From the NCBI RefSeq assembly GCF_002563775.1, contig NZ_PDJO01000001.1:3598501-3662500 (forward strand): a DNA stretch of 64,000 nucleotides, in the 5' to 3' direction. The first letter of the stretch is position 1, and every line of letters starts with the position of its first letter. Shown here in pieces: positions 53,305-63,054 of the stretch. The notes beneath the pieces are model-generated. The model searched no databases. It was not told the DNA's origin and saw only the letters and a program-made list of their open reading frames with translations. The translations under genes were made by a program, and so were the position numbers. The stretch is from Thioclava sp. ES.031. GTDB lineage: Bacteria; Pseudomonadota; Alphaproteobacteria; Rhodobacterales; Rhodobacteraceae.

Positions 53305-53453
53305 AGTCTGATGCCGCCGCCGCCAGCGCGCCTTGCGTGCGGGGGCGCATATGCGCTCGGCACCGGCCGGAGCGGCACTGGCACTTCGCGCAGTCCGGCC
53401 CCCTTCGCGAGGACGGGCGTGGCCTGCGCAGGCTCGTTAACCGCGTGTTTCAC
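53294..53453 (-). other. Displaced N-terminal reading frame of kpsE
   Basis: GTG at 53453 with GTGGAG 8 bases upstream opens VKHAVNEPAQATPVLAKGAG, a proline-rich stretch typical of KpsE cytoplasmic N-termini. It reaches ...SAYAPPHA and then runs into a different frame and a TAA near 53296. Adding one base at GCAAGG (for example GCAAAGG) joins it to KARWRRRHQTVALSF of kpsE, giving 409 residues. Read as one gene split by a single-base loss. Confidence 0.6.
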
Positions 53454-53528
53454 AATTGGCTCCACTATCGGTCGCGTCAGGGTCCAGCGAACACGATCCG
53501 AATTGAAAACCGGTAAACGAGGCTCGAA

Positions 53529-54326
53529 ATGTTCTCCTCCCGCGCGGCGCGCGTCCCTGCCCGGTCCTTCCCGGCGCTCCGTGCCATCGGCGCGCTCATT
53601 CTGCGCGAGATGTCGGCAAGCTACGGTCGCTCACCGGGGGGCTATCTTTGGGCGTTGCTCGAGCCGATCGGCGGCGTCGCCCTGTTGACGCTGTTCTTTT
53701 CGCTGACCTTTCACGCGCCGCCGCTCGGGGCCAGTTTCGCCCTTTTCTACGCGACGGGCTTGCTGCCTTTCATGTTGTTTTCAGACGTTCAGTCGAAGGT
53801 CGCCAACGCACTCACCTATTCGCGCGCGCTCCTCGCTTATCCGACTGTGAGCTTTGTCGATGCGCTCATCGCACGGCTCGCCCTGAATGTGCTGACGAAA
53901 CTTGTTGTTTCCTACCTCGTCCTTCACGGATGCCTCCTGATATTCGACACCCGCGCGAGCCCAGATCCGCTGCGTATCTTCGAAGCAGCAGGTCTCGCCG
54001 TATTACTGTCCTTCGGGATCGGCACCCTTAACTGCTACCTCTTTCTGCGCGCGCCGGTCTGGCAGCAGATATGGTCGATCCTGATGCGTCCTATGTTCCT
54101 GATTTCCGGAGTCTTTTTTCTCACCGACCAGTTGCCGCGCTGGGCCGCGGACACCCTATGGTTTAACCCGCTGGTCCATGTGATCGGCTATCTGCGACGC
54201 GGCTTTTTCCCGACCTATCAGCCCGACTATCTCTCTGCGTTCTACGTCATCGGCGTGTCGCTCGTGGCCCTCGCCCTTGGCCTTTTGGCCCTCAGGACGA
54301 GCTACCGGGATCTCCTCGCAAGGTGA
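53529..54326 (+). CDS. kpsM: Polysaccharide ABC exporter permease (KpsM-like)
   Basis: A 265-residue ABC-2 permease with six helices; SYGRSPGGYLWALLEPIGGV is the characteristic N-terminal block, and NPLVHVIGYLRRGFFPTY the C-terminal one. It is the channel partner of KpsT. It is divergent from kpsE-kpsT instead of being in one operon, and its last 35 bases overlap the convergent sulfotransferase gene. GAGG precedes the ATG. Confidence 0.92.
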   Translation: MFSSRAARVPARSFPALRAIGALILREMSASYGRSPGGYLWALLEPIGGVALLTLFFSLTFHAPPLGASFALFYATGLLPFMLFSDVQSKVANALTYSRALLAYPTVSFVDALIARLALNVLTKLVVSYLVLHGCLLIFDTRASPDPLRIFEAAGLAVLLSFGIGTLNCYLFLRAPVWQQIWSILMRPMFLISGVFFLTDQLPRWAADTLWFNPLVHVIGYLRRGFFPTYQPDYLSAFYVIGVSLVALALGLLALRTSYRDLLAR

Positions 54327-55461
54327 ACGATCTGGGCCGCGGCGTTTGATCTCGCGGCGCTCCAAGGAGCGCGGTCCGCCACCGATGAGAACGGTCCGCG
54401 CGCAAAAGGACACCGAGCCGCTCCGCGATAAACGCGTCGAGTGCACCGAGCTCGGCCCCCTCGGGCAACGGTTTTGAAAGGAGCCGCCCTGCAAACGCGC
54501 GCAATTCATTTCGATCATCGAGCGGCGCCGGGCCGCGTTCGATTTCAGGATGATACGGATATGGCGTCGTCCATAGCGGGTCGTCGAATATTTCCTCCGC
54601 TTGTACGGCGGGTAGGACGCGCTCGAGCTCTCGACGATGGCCCTGTGCAAGCCGCTGCAGAGGCTTGACGTGATGTGGCGCGATCGCCCACGCGCGACGC
54701 AGCGCGGGTCCGTTCGCCATTTGCCGTTGCAATACGAACTCGATCTCTGCGCGATGGCTATCCCGCCGAAAACGGCGATTGCGCAGCAAAAAACCAAACT
54801 GTGCTGCGCTGCCCGTGCTGTGGCACGGTCCGATTGCGTTGCCCGGCGTTCCCAGCAAAGCGTCGGCGAAGGTGACCACATCCTGCTTTGCCGGCGCGAC
54901 CTGCAGTCCCACGTTGGGAATGCGCGCCCAGGCTGCGAGATCTCCGCCAAAGCTGAACGGGACATGGCGGGACGAAATCCAATCGTCGAAGCGGGGCCGG
55001 CACCAGACACCCCATTGCCAGAATGCTGCGTTCATCCACGTCAGGGGAGGACGTAGAAAGGCCAGCACGGTCACGGGCGGATGGCCAAGGTCAGAAAGCA
55101 GCCGCGTGAAAAAATCGGGCCGGCGAATCCAGCCCTCATTCGAGAAGAACGGGATGTAGCCACGCCGCCGCGCGCGTGCGATCTCGCGCAAGACGAAATC
55201 GCCGAGAGATTTTGCCGCGACCTCCCGACCGGGATCGGGCATCGAGACATAGCCATAGGGAGATAGCGCTGCGGCGCGGCGCACGGCCCTGCCACGCAGC
55301 GGCATGAATTTGCCGCCCACTCGCACCGCGCCGATATAGCGCACATGCAAACCGGCGCGCGATGGCCGGTCCGGTTCCGCGCTCCATGCGGCTTGAAGAG
55401 CCGAACTGCCGCATTTCGGAGCGCCTATATGGAAGATCGCATGACTGTCCTCGAAGGTCAT
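54292..55461 (-). CDS. Sulfotransferase-family protein
   Basis: A 389-residue protein whose start, FEDSHAIFHIGAPKCGSSAL, has the PAPS 5'-phosphosulfate loop (GAPKCGSS at 13-20) of sulfotransferases. Later DVVTFADALLGTPG and LRPPLTWMNAAFWQW resemble the polysaccharide/Stf0-like group. Start at ATG 55461, which overlaps the stop of the upstream glycosyltransferase (ATGA), with AGAGG upstream. It suggests that the exported glycan is sulfated; homology beyond the loop is weak, so the substrate is inferred. Confidence 0.68.
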   Translation of the reverse strand: MTFEDSHAIFHIGAPKCGSSALQAAWSAEPDRPSRAGLHVRYIGAVRVGGKFMPLRGRAVRRAAALSPYGYVSMPDPGREVAAKSLGDFVLREIARARRRGYIPFFSNEGWIRRPDFFTRLLSDLGHPPVTVLAFLRPPLTWMNAAFWQWGVWCRPRFDDWISSRHVPFSFGGDLAAWARIPNVGLQVAPAKQDVVTFADALLGTPGNAIGPCHSTGSAAQFGFLLRNRRFRRDSHRAEIEFVLQRQMANGPALRRAWAIAPHHVKPLQRLAQGHRRELERVLPAVQAEEIFDDPLWTTPYPYHPEIERGPAPLDDRNELRAFAGRLLSKPLPEGAELGALDAFIAERLGVLLRADRSHRWRTALLGAPRDQTPRPRSFTLRGDPGSSS

Positions 55462-57944
55462 GCCACCCACCTCTGCGTGGCGGGCGGCCCAAAGAGGCGA
55501 TCGAGGTCTATATCCGATGGCCAGCGTGGCACTGGCAAGACGCCCCCTTTTGCGCCTGCGGCTCTGACCGCTTCAGCTTGAGCACCAAGGTCGAAGCAGT
55601 ACACGGGCAGGCCGGTGGTGAGCGCCTCATGCGTGGTGAAGGAAAAGGTTTCCGGCCAGAGCGATGGGATCAGCCATCGGTCAATTCCGTACCGCGCGAT
55701 CAGCATCTGCAAATCTGGGGGCTCAAACGGGCCGTGGACGTGGTTCGGCGTGCCCAAATGAAACCGCGGATCGAGGCTTCCCAGCAGGACCAGCCGCGCG
55801 CGGCCGTCCGCCGCGAAGGTCTCACCCAAGGCCTCGACAACCGCTGCGCCTTTGTGGACGCCGATATGACCAAGCACGCCAAGAACAGAGCCTGCGGCGC
55901 GGGCGCCTGCCTGGGGCCGTGGAGGCGGCCGGATGAAAATCGCAGGCCGGGCCACATCATGCGGTTTGCAGTCGAGTTTCTGCGCGACGTCCGGGTGGGC
56001 CGAGGCCACAATTTCTGCGGAGCTGCGGGAGAAGACTTGCAGTCGCGTTGCGCTGGTCAGTGCCGCGCCCCAAGCACTTTCCCAATCCGAGAGATCGTCG
56101 GTTGAAGAGCGCTGAGGCTGCTTCCGAGACTTGGCCCGAGGGCCGATATATTCGGGGATCTCGCGCAAGCTGTTTGGCGCACGCAGGAGCGTGTAGGCCT
56201 CGCTCAGGGGCAAGTAGTCGTGAAACAGGATATCGAGCTGCTGCGTCGCGGATAGTTCCGTAAGCAGCGCGGGTATCTCGAGCGGGTCCGGGTGGCCAAC
56301 GCCGCAGGAATAGATGACGTGGCGATCCGGCAGAAGCTGCAGCAGCGAGAGGATCACCACACGATCCATTGTCTCGATCGTGCTTAGACCGAGCGGGTCG
56401 TGAAGCTCAATGGACCAGCGCACGGAACCACCGACGCGAAGAACGACGCCCCGTCGCCCGGCGCGAAGCTCCGAGGCGATTTCTTTGCGTAGCCACATCT
56501 CCGCACCGCCGCCGAGGGAATGTCCGAGCCAGATCTTGATCGGCTCGGTTTGCAGCGCGCTCGCTCGGGCCAGGGCGAGCGCGAAACGCGGGGCCGCGAG
56601 CGGATCGCTGGCAAGGAAACAATCGACGGCGCGCGGATAGTTTGGATAGCGCCTCTCTACCTTCGCCTGATTGCGGTCCAAGAGCTTTCGTCGCGCCGCC
56701 GCGCCGAAGGAGGCGCTACCGCGATGCTCCACGAAGAGCGAGCCGATCCCGATATGCCGCCCCCCGAGCCGCCTTACCTTCTGACACCAATCCGTCTCTT
56801 CCCCGTAGCCGCGTCCGAAGGCAGGGTCGAATTGCGGGAGCTTGGCGAGAAAGCGCGGTGCGAGCGCCATACAAAAGCCGATGCCGGTCGGCAGGTCGGC
56901 GCACGCCTGCACCGGGTTCATGCGCGCCGCGACGGCGTCGATCTGATCGACGGCCCCGGGCGGCAGATCGCTCCGCGCTCCGGCTTTCGGCACGGACAAT
57001 ATCTGCGCGTCATTCGACATCGGCGTAACGCTTGCGATCTGCGGATCGGAAAGTGGAGCCACAAGCCGTGACGCCCAGCCCGCAGGCACGAGGGCATCGG
57101 AATTCAGCAAAACCACCGGGCGCTCCGAAAAGCGCCTGCGCGCCACCTCGAACCCGCGATTGACCGACGCGACGAAGCCGAGATTTGTGTCATTTTCTAG
57201 AAGCGTCACGTTCGCCCGGCCATCACACCAATCGCGCAGAAACGGCCGCATCTCGGGATCGGTCGAGCGATCCTCGATCACGATCAGATGCCAGTCGAGA
57301 TCGGTGTGCTGCACGGCGCGGGCGAGCGCCTCGCGCAGCAGCGCCCGCGCATTGAACACGGGCACCACGATCACGATCCCGGGGAACGTGGACGGCTCGG
57401 TCGGCGACGAGCCGCGGAGAAGGTCAGGCGGCAGGGTCGCACCCCGCGACTGCCCCACGAGACCGAGCGCAGATTTCACACGAATCCCCGCGGCACTGTC
57501 GTCGTGGTGTCGCCAGCGCCAGATATCGCGAGCATGACGGGCGATTCGCCACAGGAACACCGGGGCAAGACGCAACTGCCCCCATGCGAGGCGAGCCCTG
57601 CCGATCGGCGGCAAAACCCAGCTTTCCTCACCTTGCCCATCGGCATCCGTATCAGGAATTACCAGTTCCACCTTGCCGCGCCAGAAAGGCACGTCGAAGG
57701 CAAACTTCGCTGGCCCCGATGGATCAGGCTCGAGCGCGCAGCGCTGCGCCACGCCCCCCAAGCGTAAAATCACCTCGCGCGCATCGATTCGCCCTTCCAG
57801 ACGAAGACGGTTGCCGCGGAAATCGTAGCGCGTGACTTGCACCCGCCGAGCCGCCGCGCGCGGCCCCAGATCCGGCACCCTCCGCGAAATCCGGAGATTC
57901 GCATCCACATATCGCTGAAAGACCCGGAAAATTCTGCCAAGCAC
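55458..57944 (-). CDS. Two-domain glycosyltransferase (GT2 plus GT4)
   Basis: An 828-residue fusion. After about 185 residues of unclassified N-terminus comes a GT2 domain (IVIVVPVFNARALLREAL; IEDRSTD; VVLLNSDALVPAGW; GYGEETDWCQKVRRLG). Then a GT4 domain starts near 470 (WLGHSLGGGAEMWL; LGVLGHIGVHKGAAV) with the retaining-transferase E-x7-E in PETFSFTTHEALTTGLPVY. GTG start with GAGGA 7 bases upstream. First gene of a pair with the sulfotransferase. It could add two different sugars. It lies directly at the 3' side of tRNA-Trp. Confidence 0.88.
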   Translation of the reverse strand: MLGRIFRVFQRYVDANLRISRRVPDLGPRAAARRVQVTRYDFRGNRLRLEGRIDAREVILRLGGVAQRCALEPDPSGPAKFAFDVPFWRGKVELVIPDTDADGQGEESWVLPPIGRARLAWGQLRLAPVFLWRIARHARDIWRWRHHDDSAAGIRVKSALGLVGQSRGATLPPDLLRGSSPTEPSTFPGIVIVVPVFNARALLREALARAVQHTDLDWHLIVIEDRSTDPEMRPFLRDWCDGRANVTLLENDTNLGFVASVNRGFEVARRRFSERPVVLLNSDALVPAGWASRLVAPLSDPQIASVTPMSNDAQILSVPKAGARSDLPPGAVDQIDAVAARMNPVQACADLPTGIGFCMALAPRFLAKLPQFDPAFGRGYGEETDWCQKVRRLGGRHIGIGSLFVEHRGSASFGAAARRKLLDRNQAKVERRYPNYPRAVDCFLASDPLAAPRFALALARASALQTEPIKIWLGHSLGGGAEMWLRKEIASELRAGRRGVVLRVGGSVRWSIELHDPLGLSTIETMDRVVILSLLQLLPDRHVIYSCGVGHPDPLEIPALLTELSATQQLDILFHDYLPLSEAYTLLRAPNSLREIPEYIGPRAKSRKQPQRSSTDDLSDWESAWGAALTSATRLQVFSRSSAEIVASAHPDVAQKLDCKPHDVARPAIFIRPPPRPQAGARAAGSVLGVLGHIGVHKGAAVVEALGETFAADGRARLVLLGSLDPRFHLGTPNHVHGPFEPPDLQMLIARYGIDRWLIPSLWPETFSFTTHEALTTGLPVYCFDLGAQAEAVRAAGAKGGVLPVPRWPSDIDLDRLFGPPATQRWVA

Positions 57945-58035
57945 GACGGTTCCTCGCGACAGCGCCCAAAACCGGCGTCAAACGACGCCACTTCGGGAAC
58001 GTTACGCGAACGAACGTAAATTTTCAGGAAACGGC

Positions 58036-58111
58036 TGGCAGGGGCAGAGGGACTCGAACCCGCGACCCTCGGTTTTGGAGACCGATGCTCTACCAACTGA
58101 GCTATACCCCT
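58036..58111 (-). tRNA. trnW: tRNA-Trp (anticodon CCA)
   Basis: 76 nt with encoded CCA. Acceptor stem AGGGGTA/TGCCCCT, D-arm AGCTCAGTTGGTAGAGC, anticodon arm with loop CTCCAAA (CCA, Trp), T-arm GTTCGAGTCC. In relatives it sits directly between tuf and secE. Here it is 3.6 kb from tuf and 15 kb from secE. Its 3' end faces the polysaccharide island. Confidence 0.97.
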
Positions 58112-58125
58112 AGGCCGTGGCGTGG

Positions 58126-58154
58126 GTGCTAAAGTCTCACGCGACCGAAATCAA
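58126..58154 (-). promoter_or_regulatory. Putative promoter of tRNA-Trp
   Basis: Minus strand TTGATT (58154-58149), 17-base spacer, TAGCAC (58131-58126); transcription would begin a few bases before the tRNA 5' end. Confidence 0.6.
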
Positions 58155-58274
58155 GTGCCTTTCCACCTATCTTTCGCATTTCCCCGCCGAAGAAATCGCC
58201 GTGGAACGCATGCCGGGCGCAGATCGTTTTTCTCCCGAACCTGCGCAAGCTGCGCCTCAAGGAAAGGAAAGCAA

Positions 58275-58835
58275 ATGCCCAAGATTTCCGAAGCCCGCAT
58301 TCTGATCATGGCCACCAACGGTTTCGAGCAAGCCGAGTTGACCGTTCCGCGCGACAAGCTGACCGAGGCCGGCGCGCAAATCGACCTTGCCTCGCTCGAT
58401 GGCGACGACATTCGCGGCTGGGACGAGACCGACTGGGGCGAGACCGTTTCGGTGCAGTGCAAGATCTCCGACGTCGTCGCCTCCAACTACGATGCGATCG
58501 TTCTGCCCGGCGGTCAGATCAACCCCGACCTTCTTCGCGTCGAGAAAAGCGCGCTGGACCTGCTGCGCAGCTTCTACGACCAAGGCAAAGTGGTCGCCGC
58601 GATCTGCCACGCGCCGTGGCTCCTGATCGAGACCGGCATCGCCAAGGGGCGCAAGATGACCTCGTATCATTCGGTGCGCACCGATGTCGAAAACGCCGGT
58701 GGCGAATGGGTGAACGAATCCGTGGTGTCCGACAACGGCGTCGTCACCTCGCGCAACCCGAAGGATCTGGACGATTTCGTCGCGAAGATCATCGAAGAGG
58801 TTCAGGAGGGCCGCCACATGCGCGAGGCCGCCTGA
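58275..58835 (+). CDS. DJ-1/PfpI family protein
   Basis: A 186-residue class I glutamine-amidotransferase-like protein. The nucleophile elbow AAICHAPW (Cys111-His112) and the conserved Glu18 in NGFEQAELTVP define the PfpI/YhbO group, reported as stress-protective with glyoxalase or deglycase activity. GGAAAGGAAA precedes ATG 58275. It is divergent from tRNA-Trp and convergent with zntB, whose stop is 9 bases away. Confidence 0.88.
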   Translation: MPKISEARILIMATNGFEQAELTVPRDKLTEAGAQIDLASLDGDDIRGWDETDWGETVSVQCKISDVVASNYDAIVLPGGQINPDLLRVEKSALDLLRSFYDQGKVVAAICHAPWLLIETGIAKGRKMTSYHSVRTDVENAGGEWVNESVVSDNGVVTSRNPKDLDDFVAKIIEEVQEGRHMREAA

Positions 58836-58844
58836 TCGCGCGAA

Positions 58845-59831
58845 CTACCGCTTCCCGCGCTTCGAATAGAGGCGCAGGAGGCCCATCACCATCAACGGAG
58901 CCGCGACGATCAGAACGCAGGCGATCACAAGATAAGTGAACGCGTTGTCGGAGTTCAGCCCCGGCATCCCGCCAATGTTGACCCCGAACAGGCCGGTAAG
59001 AAACCCGAGCGGCAGGAAGATCGTCGACACGACCGACAGCACGAAGGTATTGCGGTTGACCCGATCCGAGAGTTGGCTCGACAGTTCTTCGCGAAGCACC
59101 TGCGCCTGATCGCGCAGCTCGTCCATATCTTCTGAAATCCGCGTCATTTTCAGCGCTTCTTCCTCGATCTCGCGCCGCGTGACCTCGTCGATGATCGGGC
59201 TCGCCGCCTGTGTCAGACGGATCAACGCCTCGCGTTGCGGCGCGAGGTAACGCCGCGCCGCGATCACCTGCAGCCGCAAATCCAGAACGTCGCGGCGCAT
59301 GTGATCGGCCTGCCCGCCATAGACCTGATCTTCCAACGCCTCGGCGCGCTCGTCCAACTCGGTCTGGAACACCCCGATATTGCCGACGATATCCTCGGTC
59401 AGTCGCACGAGGAAGGTTCCCGCATCGCTGGGCCCCTTGCCGTCGCGGATCGCCGCGTTCATTCCTTCGATCGCGCGCACCCGCTTGCGCGAAATCGTGA
59501 GGATACGCTGCCGGTCGAGATACATCCGCAGCGAGACCATATCCTCGGGGTCTTCGCCCTCGTTGAAGTTGATCGCGCGCAGGATCACCAGAAGCCCCTC
59601 GCCGATCTGGCTCATCCGCGGGCGCGTGTCGACATCGAGCAAGGCCTCCACCGCCTGCGGGTCGAGGTAATCCAGCTCCTCGCGAATCCAGCGCTGTGCC
59701 TGCGGATGCGTTCCGTCGAGATGCGCCCAGGCGAGCCGCTCGTCCCGCAACGCCTCGACGATGTCGGCGGGCCCGTCGGGATCGGGCGCACCCGTCAGGA
59801 TATGCGAGAAGAGGATCGGGCTGTTGGTCAT
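58845..59831 (-). CDS. zntB: CorA-family divalent cation transporter, ZntB type
   Basis: A 328-residue protein: long cytoplasmic alpha/beta and helical funnel domain followed by two C-terminal helices. The pore motif is FGVNIGGMPG, the GxN motif in the ZntB version (CorA has GMN-x-x-x-MPE). ZntB moves Zn2+, and recent work on homologues favours H+-driven uptake, so the direction is unsettled. No regulator nearby. Confidence 0.85.
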   Translation of the reverse strand: MTNSPILFSHILTGAPDPDGPADIVEALRDERLAWAHLDGTHPQAQRWIREELDYLDPQAVEALLDVDTRPRMSQIGEGLLVILRAINFNEGEDPEDMVSLRMYLDRQRILTISRKRVRAIEGMNAAIRDGKGPSDAGTFLVRLTEDIVGNIGVFQTELDERAEALEDQVYGGQADHMRRDVLDLRLQVIAARRYLAPQREALIRLTQAASPIIDEVTRREIEEEALKMTRISEDMDELRDQAQVLREELSSQLSDRVNRNTFVLSVVSTIFLPLGFLTGLFGVNIGGMPGLNSDNAFTYLVIACVLIVAAPLMVMGLLRLYSKRGKR

Positions 59832-59901
59832 CCGGGCTCCGGGAGAATTCGTCGCGTTGCCCAGAGCCTAGCGTCGTTGCGCGCAGCGGCAAGCCTCTCG
59901 C

Positions 59902-60570
59902 TCAAGGCGCGTATTCGGCCAGCGCCGCCACATCCCCCGCTTCCAGCGCGGGCAACGCCCTCTGGATCGCCTCCACCGGCCAGTCCCACCACGCCAGATC
60001 GAGCAATCGTGAAATCTCATCGGGGCTGAACCGGGACCGCACCACGCGCGCCGGATTACCCGCGACGATTGCAAAGGGCGGCACGTCCTGCGTGACCACC
60101 GAGCCAGCCGCCACGATCGCCCCCGCCCCGATGCGCACACCGGGCATCACCATCGCATTGAAGCCGAGCCAGACATCCGGCCCGATCACCGTATCGCCGA
60201 TCGCGGCATTCTCCTCGAGATATTTCCCCGCCGTCTCCATGTCGAAGATCCGGAACGGATAGGTCGTGATCCCGCCCATCGGGTGATTGGCCGAGGCGGT
60301 GATGAAGCGCACCCCATGCGCGATCTGCGCGAAGGGCCCGATCACCAGCCGCTCGGGGCAGCCGGGATAGAGGTAGGGCGCAAGCTCCGCCGCCGCGTCC
60401 GCCACGGGGGCAAGCGGGCTGTAATAGGCATAGCGCCCGACCTCGATATTGGGATGGTCGATCACCGCCTGCAGGAACACGGTCGGTTCATGCGGCGTGC
60501 CATCGGGCAGAAGAACGGGATTGCGGGTATCGGGCGCAGGAAAGCGCCGCGGCAGCGGATGGGCAGACAT
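59902..60570 (-). CDS. Left-handed beta-helix acetyltransferase, CatB/Vat (xenobiotic) type
   Basis: A 222-residue hexapeptide-repeat O-acetyltransferase. ITASANHPMGGITTYPFRIF holds the catalytic His seen in CatB/Vat enzymes, and IGDTVIGPDVWLGFNAMVMP then VRIGAGAIVAAGSVVT are the hexapeptide coils, followed by PFAIVAGNPARVVR. Homologues acetylate chloramphenicol or streptogramins, but many chromosomal members modify other hydroxyls, so resistance should not be assumed. Stands alone with 123 bases upstream. Confidence 0.82.
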   Translation of the reverse strand: MSAHPLPRRFPAPDTRNPVLLPDGTPHEPTVFLQAVIDHPNIEVGRYAYYSPLAPVADAAAELAPYLYPGCPERLVIGPFAQIAHGVRFITASANHPMGGITTYPFRIFDMETAGKYLEENAAIGDTVIGPDVWLGFNAMVMPGVRIGAGAIVAAGSVVTQDVPPFAIVAGNPARVVRSRFSPDEISRLLDLAWWDWPVEAIQRALPALEAGDVAALAEYAP

Positions 60571-60693
60571 GGAGAGACCTCTCTCGATCAGGGTTTCAGG
60601 GAAACGGGATCAGAAAAGGGTCTTGTCCATCGGAGCCTCCATCGTGCGTCCCATCAGTCTAGCGCATGCGACGGGGCCGCGCCAGCCGCCTGC

Positions 60694-61569
60694 TCACAGC
60701 TTGCGCGCAAGCCAGCCCTTCACCGCCTCCGCGATCTGCTCCGCCGCCTCGGGGTCGAGGTGGAAATGGTGGTCGCCCGCGATCTCGATGCTCTCGTAAT
60801 CGGCGATCAGCTCGGCCCCCCATCGCGCCAGCTCCGCCGTGCCCTCGCGCTGCGCCCGGATCCCGTCCCCGGCCCAGATGTTGAGGACCGGCGCGCGGAT
60901 CGCCCGCAGCACCGCCTCCACATCGTCGCGGTCAAGCTTCACCGCAGAGCTCGCGAACAACCGCCGGTCGCCGCGCAGATGCCAGCCCTCCGGGCCTTCT
61001 TCCAGCGCACGGTCCGCCAGCGCCTCGGCCACCGCGCGCGCATTGCGCTGCTCCGCGCGGCGCGCAATATAGTCCTCACGCGTCGGAAAACGGCGCGGAG
61101 GCCGCGCCGCCTGCGTTGGCACCTCGGTCAGATAGGCGCGCAGCGTTGTGACGAAATCCCGCGCCACCGGCTCGGGGGCCAGCGAATCGAGCGCGATGAT
61201 CCCGCGCACCCGCTCCGGGATCGCCGCCGCCAGCAGCGCCGAGATATTGGCGCCGCGCGAATGGCCCAGAAGCACGCACTCCTCCCAGCCCAGAGCCTCG
61301 AGCACCCGCAGGATCTGCGGCAGGTCGTCCCAGATATTATAGCTCGCATGGGCCGCACGATGCCCGCTCAGGCCCTGCCCGCTCAGGTCGAGCGCGACGA
61401 CGTGGCAGCCCTTAAGCCGCGGCGCGAGTTCGGCAAAGCTGTCCGCATGATCCATCCAGCCATGAAGCGCCAAGACCGGAAGACCGTCCTCGGCCCCCCA
61501 GGCGCGCCCGGCGATCCGCAGCCCGTCCACGTCCCAATGGCACTCGCGTGCCGCAGTTGCCTCTGCCAT
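60694..61569 (-). CDS. Alpha/beta-fold hydrolase
   Basis: A 291-residue hydrolase. Oxyanion region LALHGWMDHADSF, nucleophile elbow LLGHSRGANIS (Ser), acid Asp in the APVLNIWAGDG strand, and the C-terminal His in IAGDHHFHLD. Start at 61569 with GGGAGG 9 bases upstream; an in-frame ATG at 61578 would touch the ribosome site. It resembles serine-hydrolase-like/epoxide-hydrolase-type esterases; substrate unknown. Downstream of the tuf terminator. Confidence 0.85.
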   Translation of the reverse strand: MAEATAARECHWDVDGLRIAGRAWGAEDGLPVLALHGWMDHADSFAELAPRLKGCHVVALDLSGQGLSGHRAAHASYNIWDDLPQILRVLEALGWEECVLLGHSRGANISALLAAAIPERVRGIIALDSLAPEPVARDFVTTLRAYLTEVPTQAARPPRRFPTREDYIARRAEQRNARAVAEALADRALEEGPEGWHLRGDRRLFASSAVKLDRDDVEAVLRAIRAPVLNIWAGDGIRAQREGTAELARWGAELIADYESIEIAGDHHFHLDPEAAEQIAEAVKGWLARKL

Positions 61570-61660
61570 GTCACGCATCCTCCCTCATGGTCCGCCCGCA
61601 GAAGACCTAGCGCGACACGCCCGCGATTACGACCACCCGCGCAAACCCCTCACGCAAAGC

Positions 61661-61688
61661 AAAAGGGCCGCCCAACCGGGCGGCCCTT
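61661..61688 (-). terminator. Rho-independent terminator after the second tuf
   Basis: Perfect 11-bp stem AAGGGCCGCCC / GGGCGGCCCTT with AACC loop, followed on the minus strand by TTTTGC. It lies 24 bases past the tuf stop and isolates tuf from the hydrolase and tRNA-Trp. Confidence 0.92.
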
Positions 61689-61711
61689 CGCAAATCGCTA
61701 TGATCCGAGGA

Positions 61712-62887
<1,176 letters not shown>

Positions 62888-63054
62888 CTCGCGGGGCGCC
62901 TCTGGTTAGGGGGCCGCTAGCAGCGAGCCCGAGTCAATATCGCGCGCTACCTATTGCGCTGGCGGGGAAAAATCAAGCCCGGAATGCAGGGTTTCCCCTG
63001 TCTGTGTTCGCGGTTTCCCTTGGGCAGCGACCGGCGCCGCACTACCATCTGCTC

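Noticed and set aside
43105..57944. The polysaccharide region as an intact prophage or integrative element
   Set aside because: No integrase, structural phage genes beyond one DUF2793 protein, or repeated tRNA end was found.
62931..62936. Complete promoter for the second tuf
   Set aside because: TTGACT is present but the bases 17 downstream are GCCCCC, so only the -35 half is convincing.
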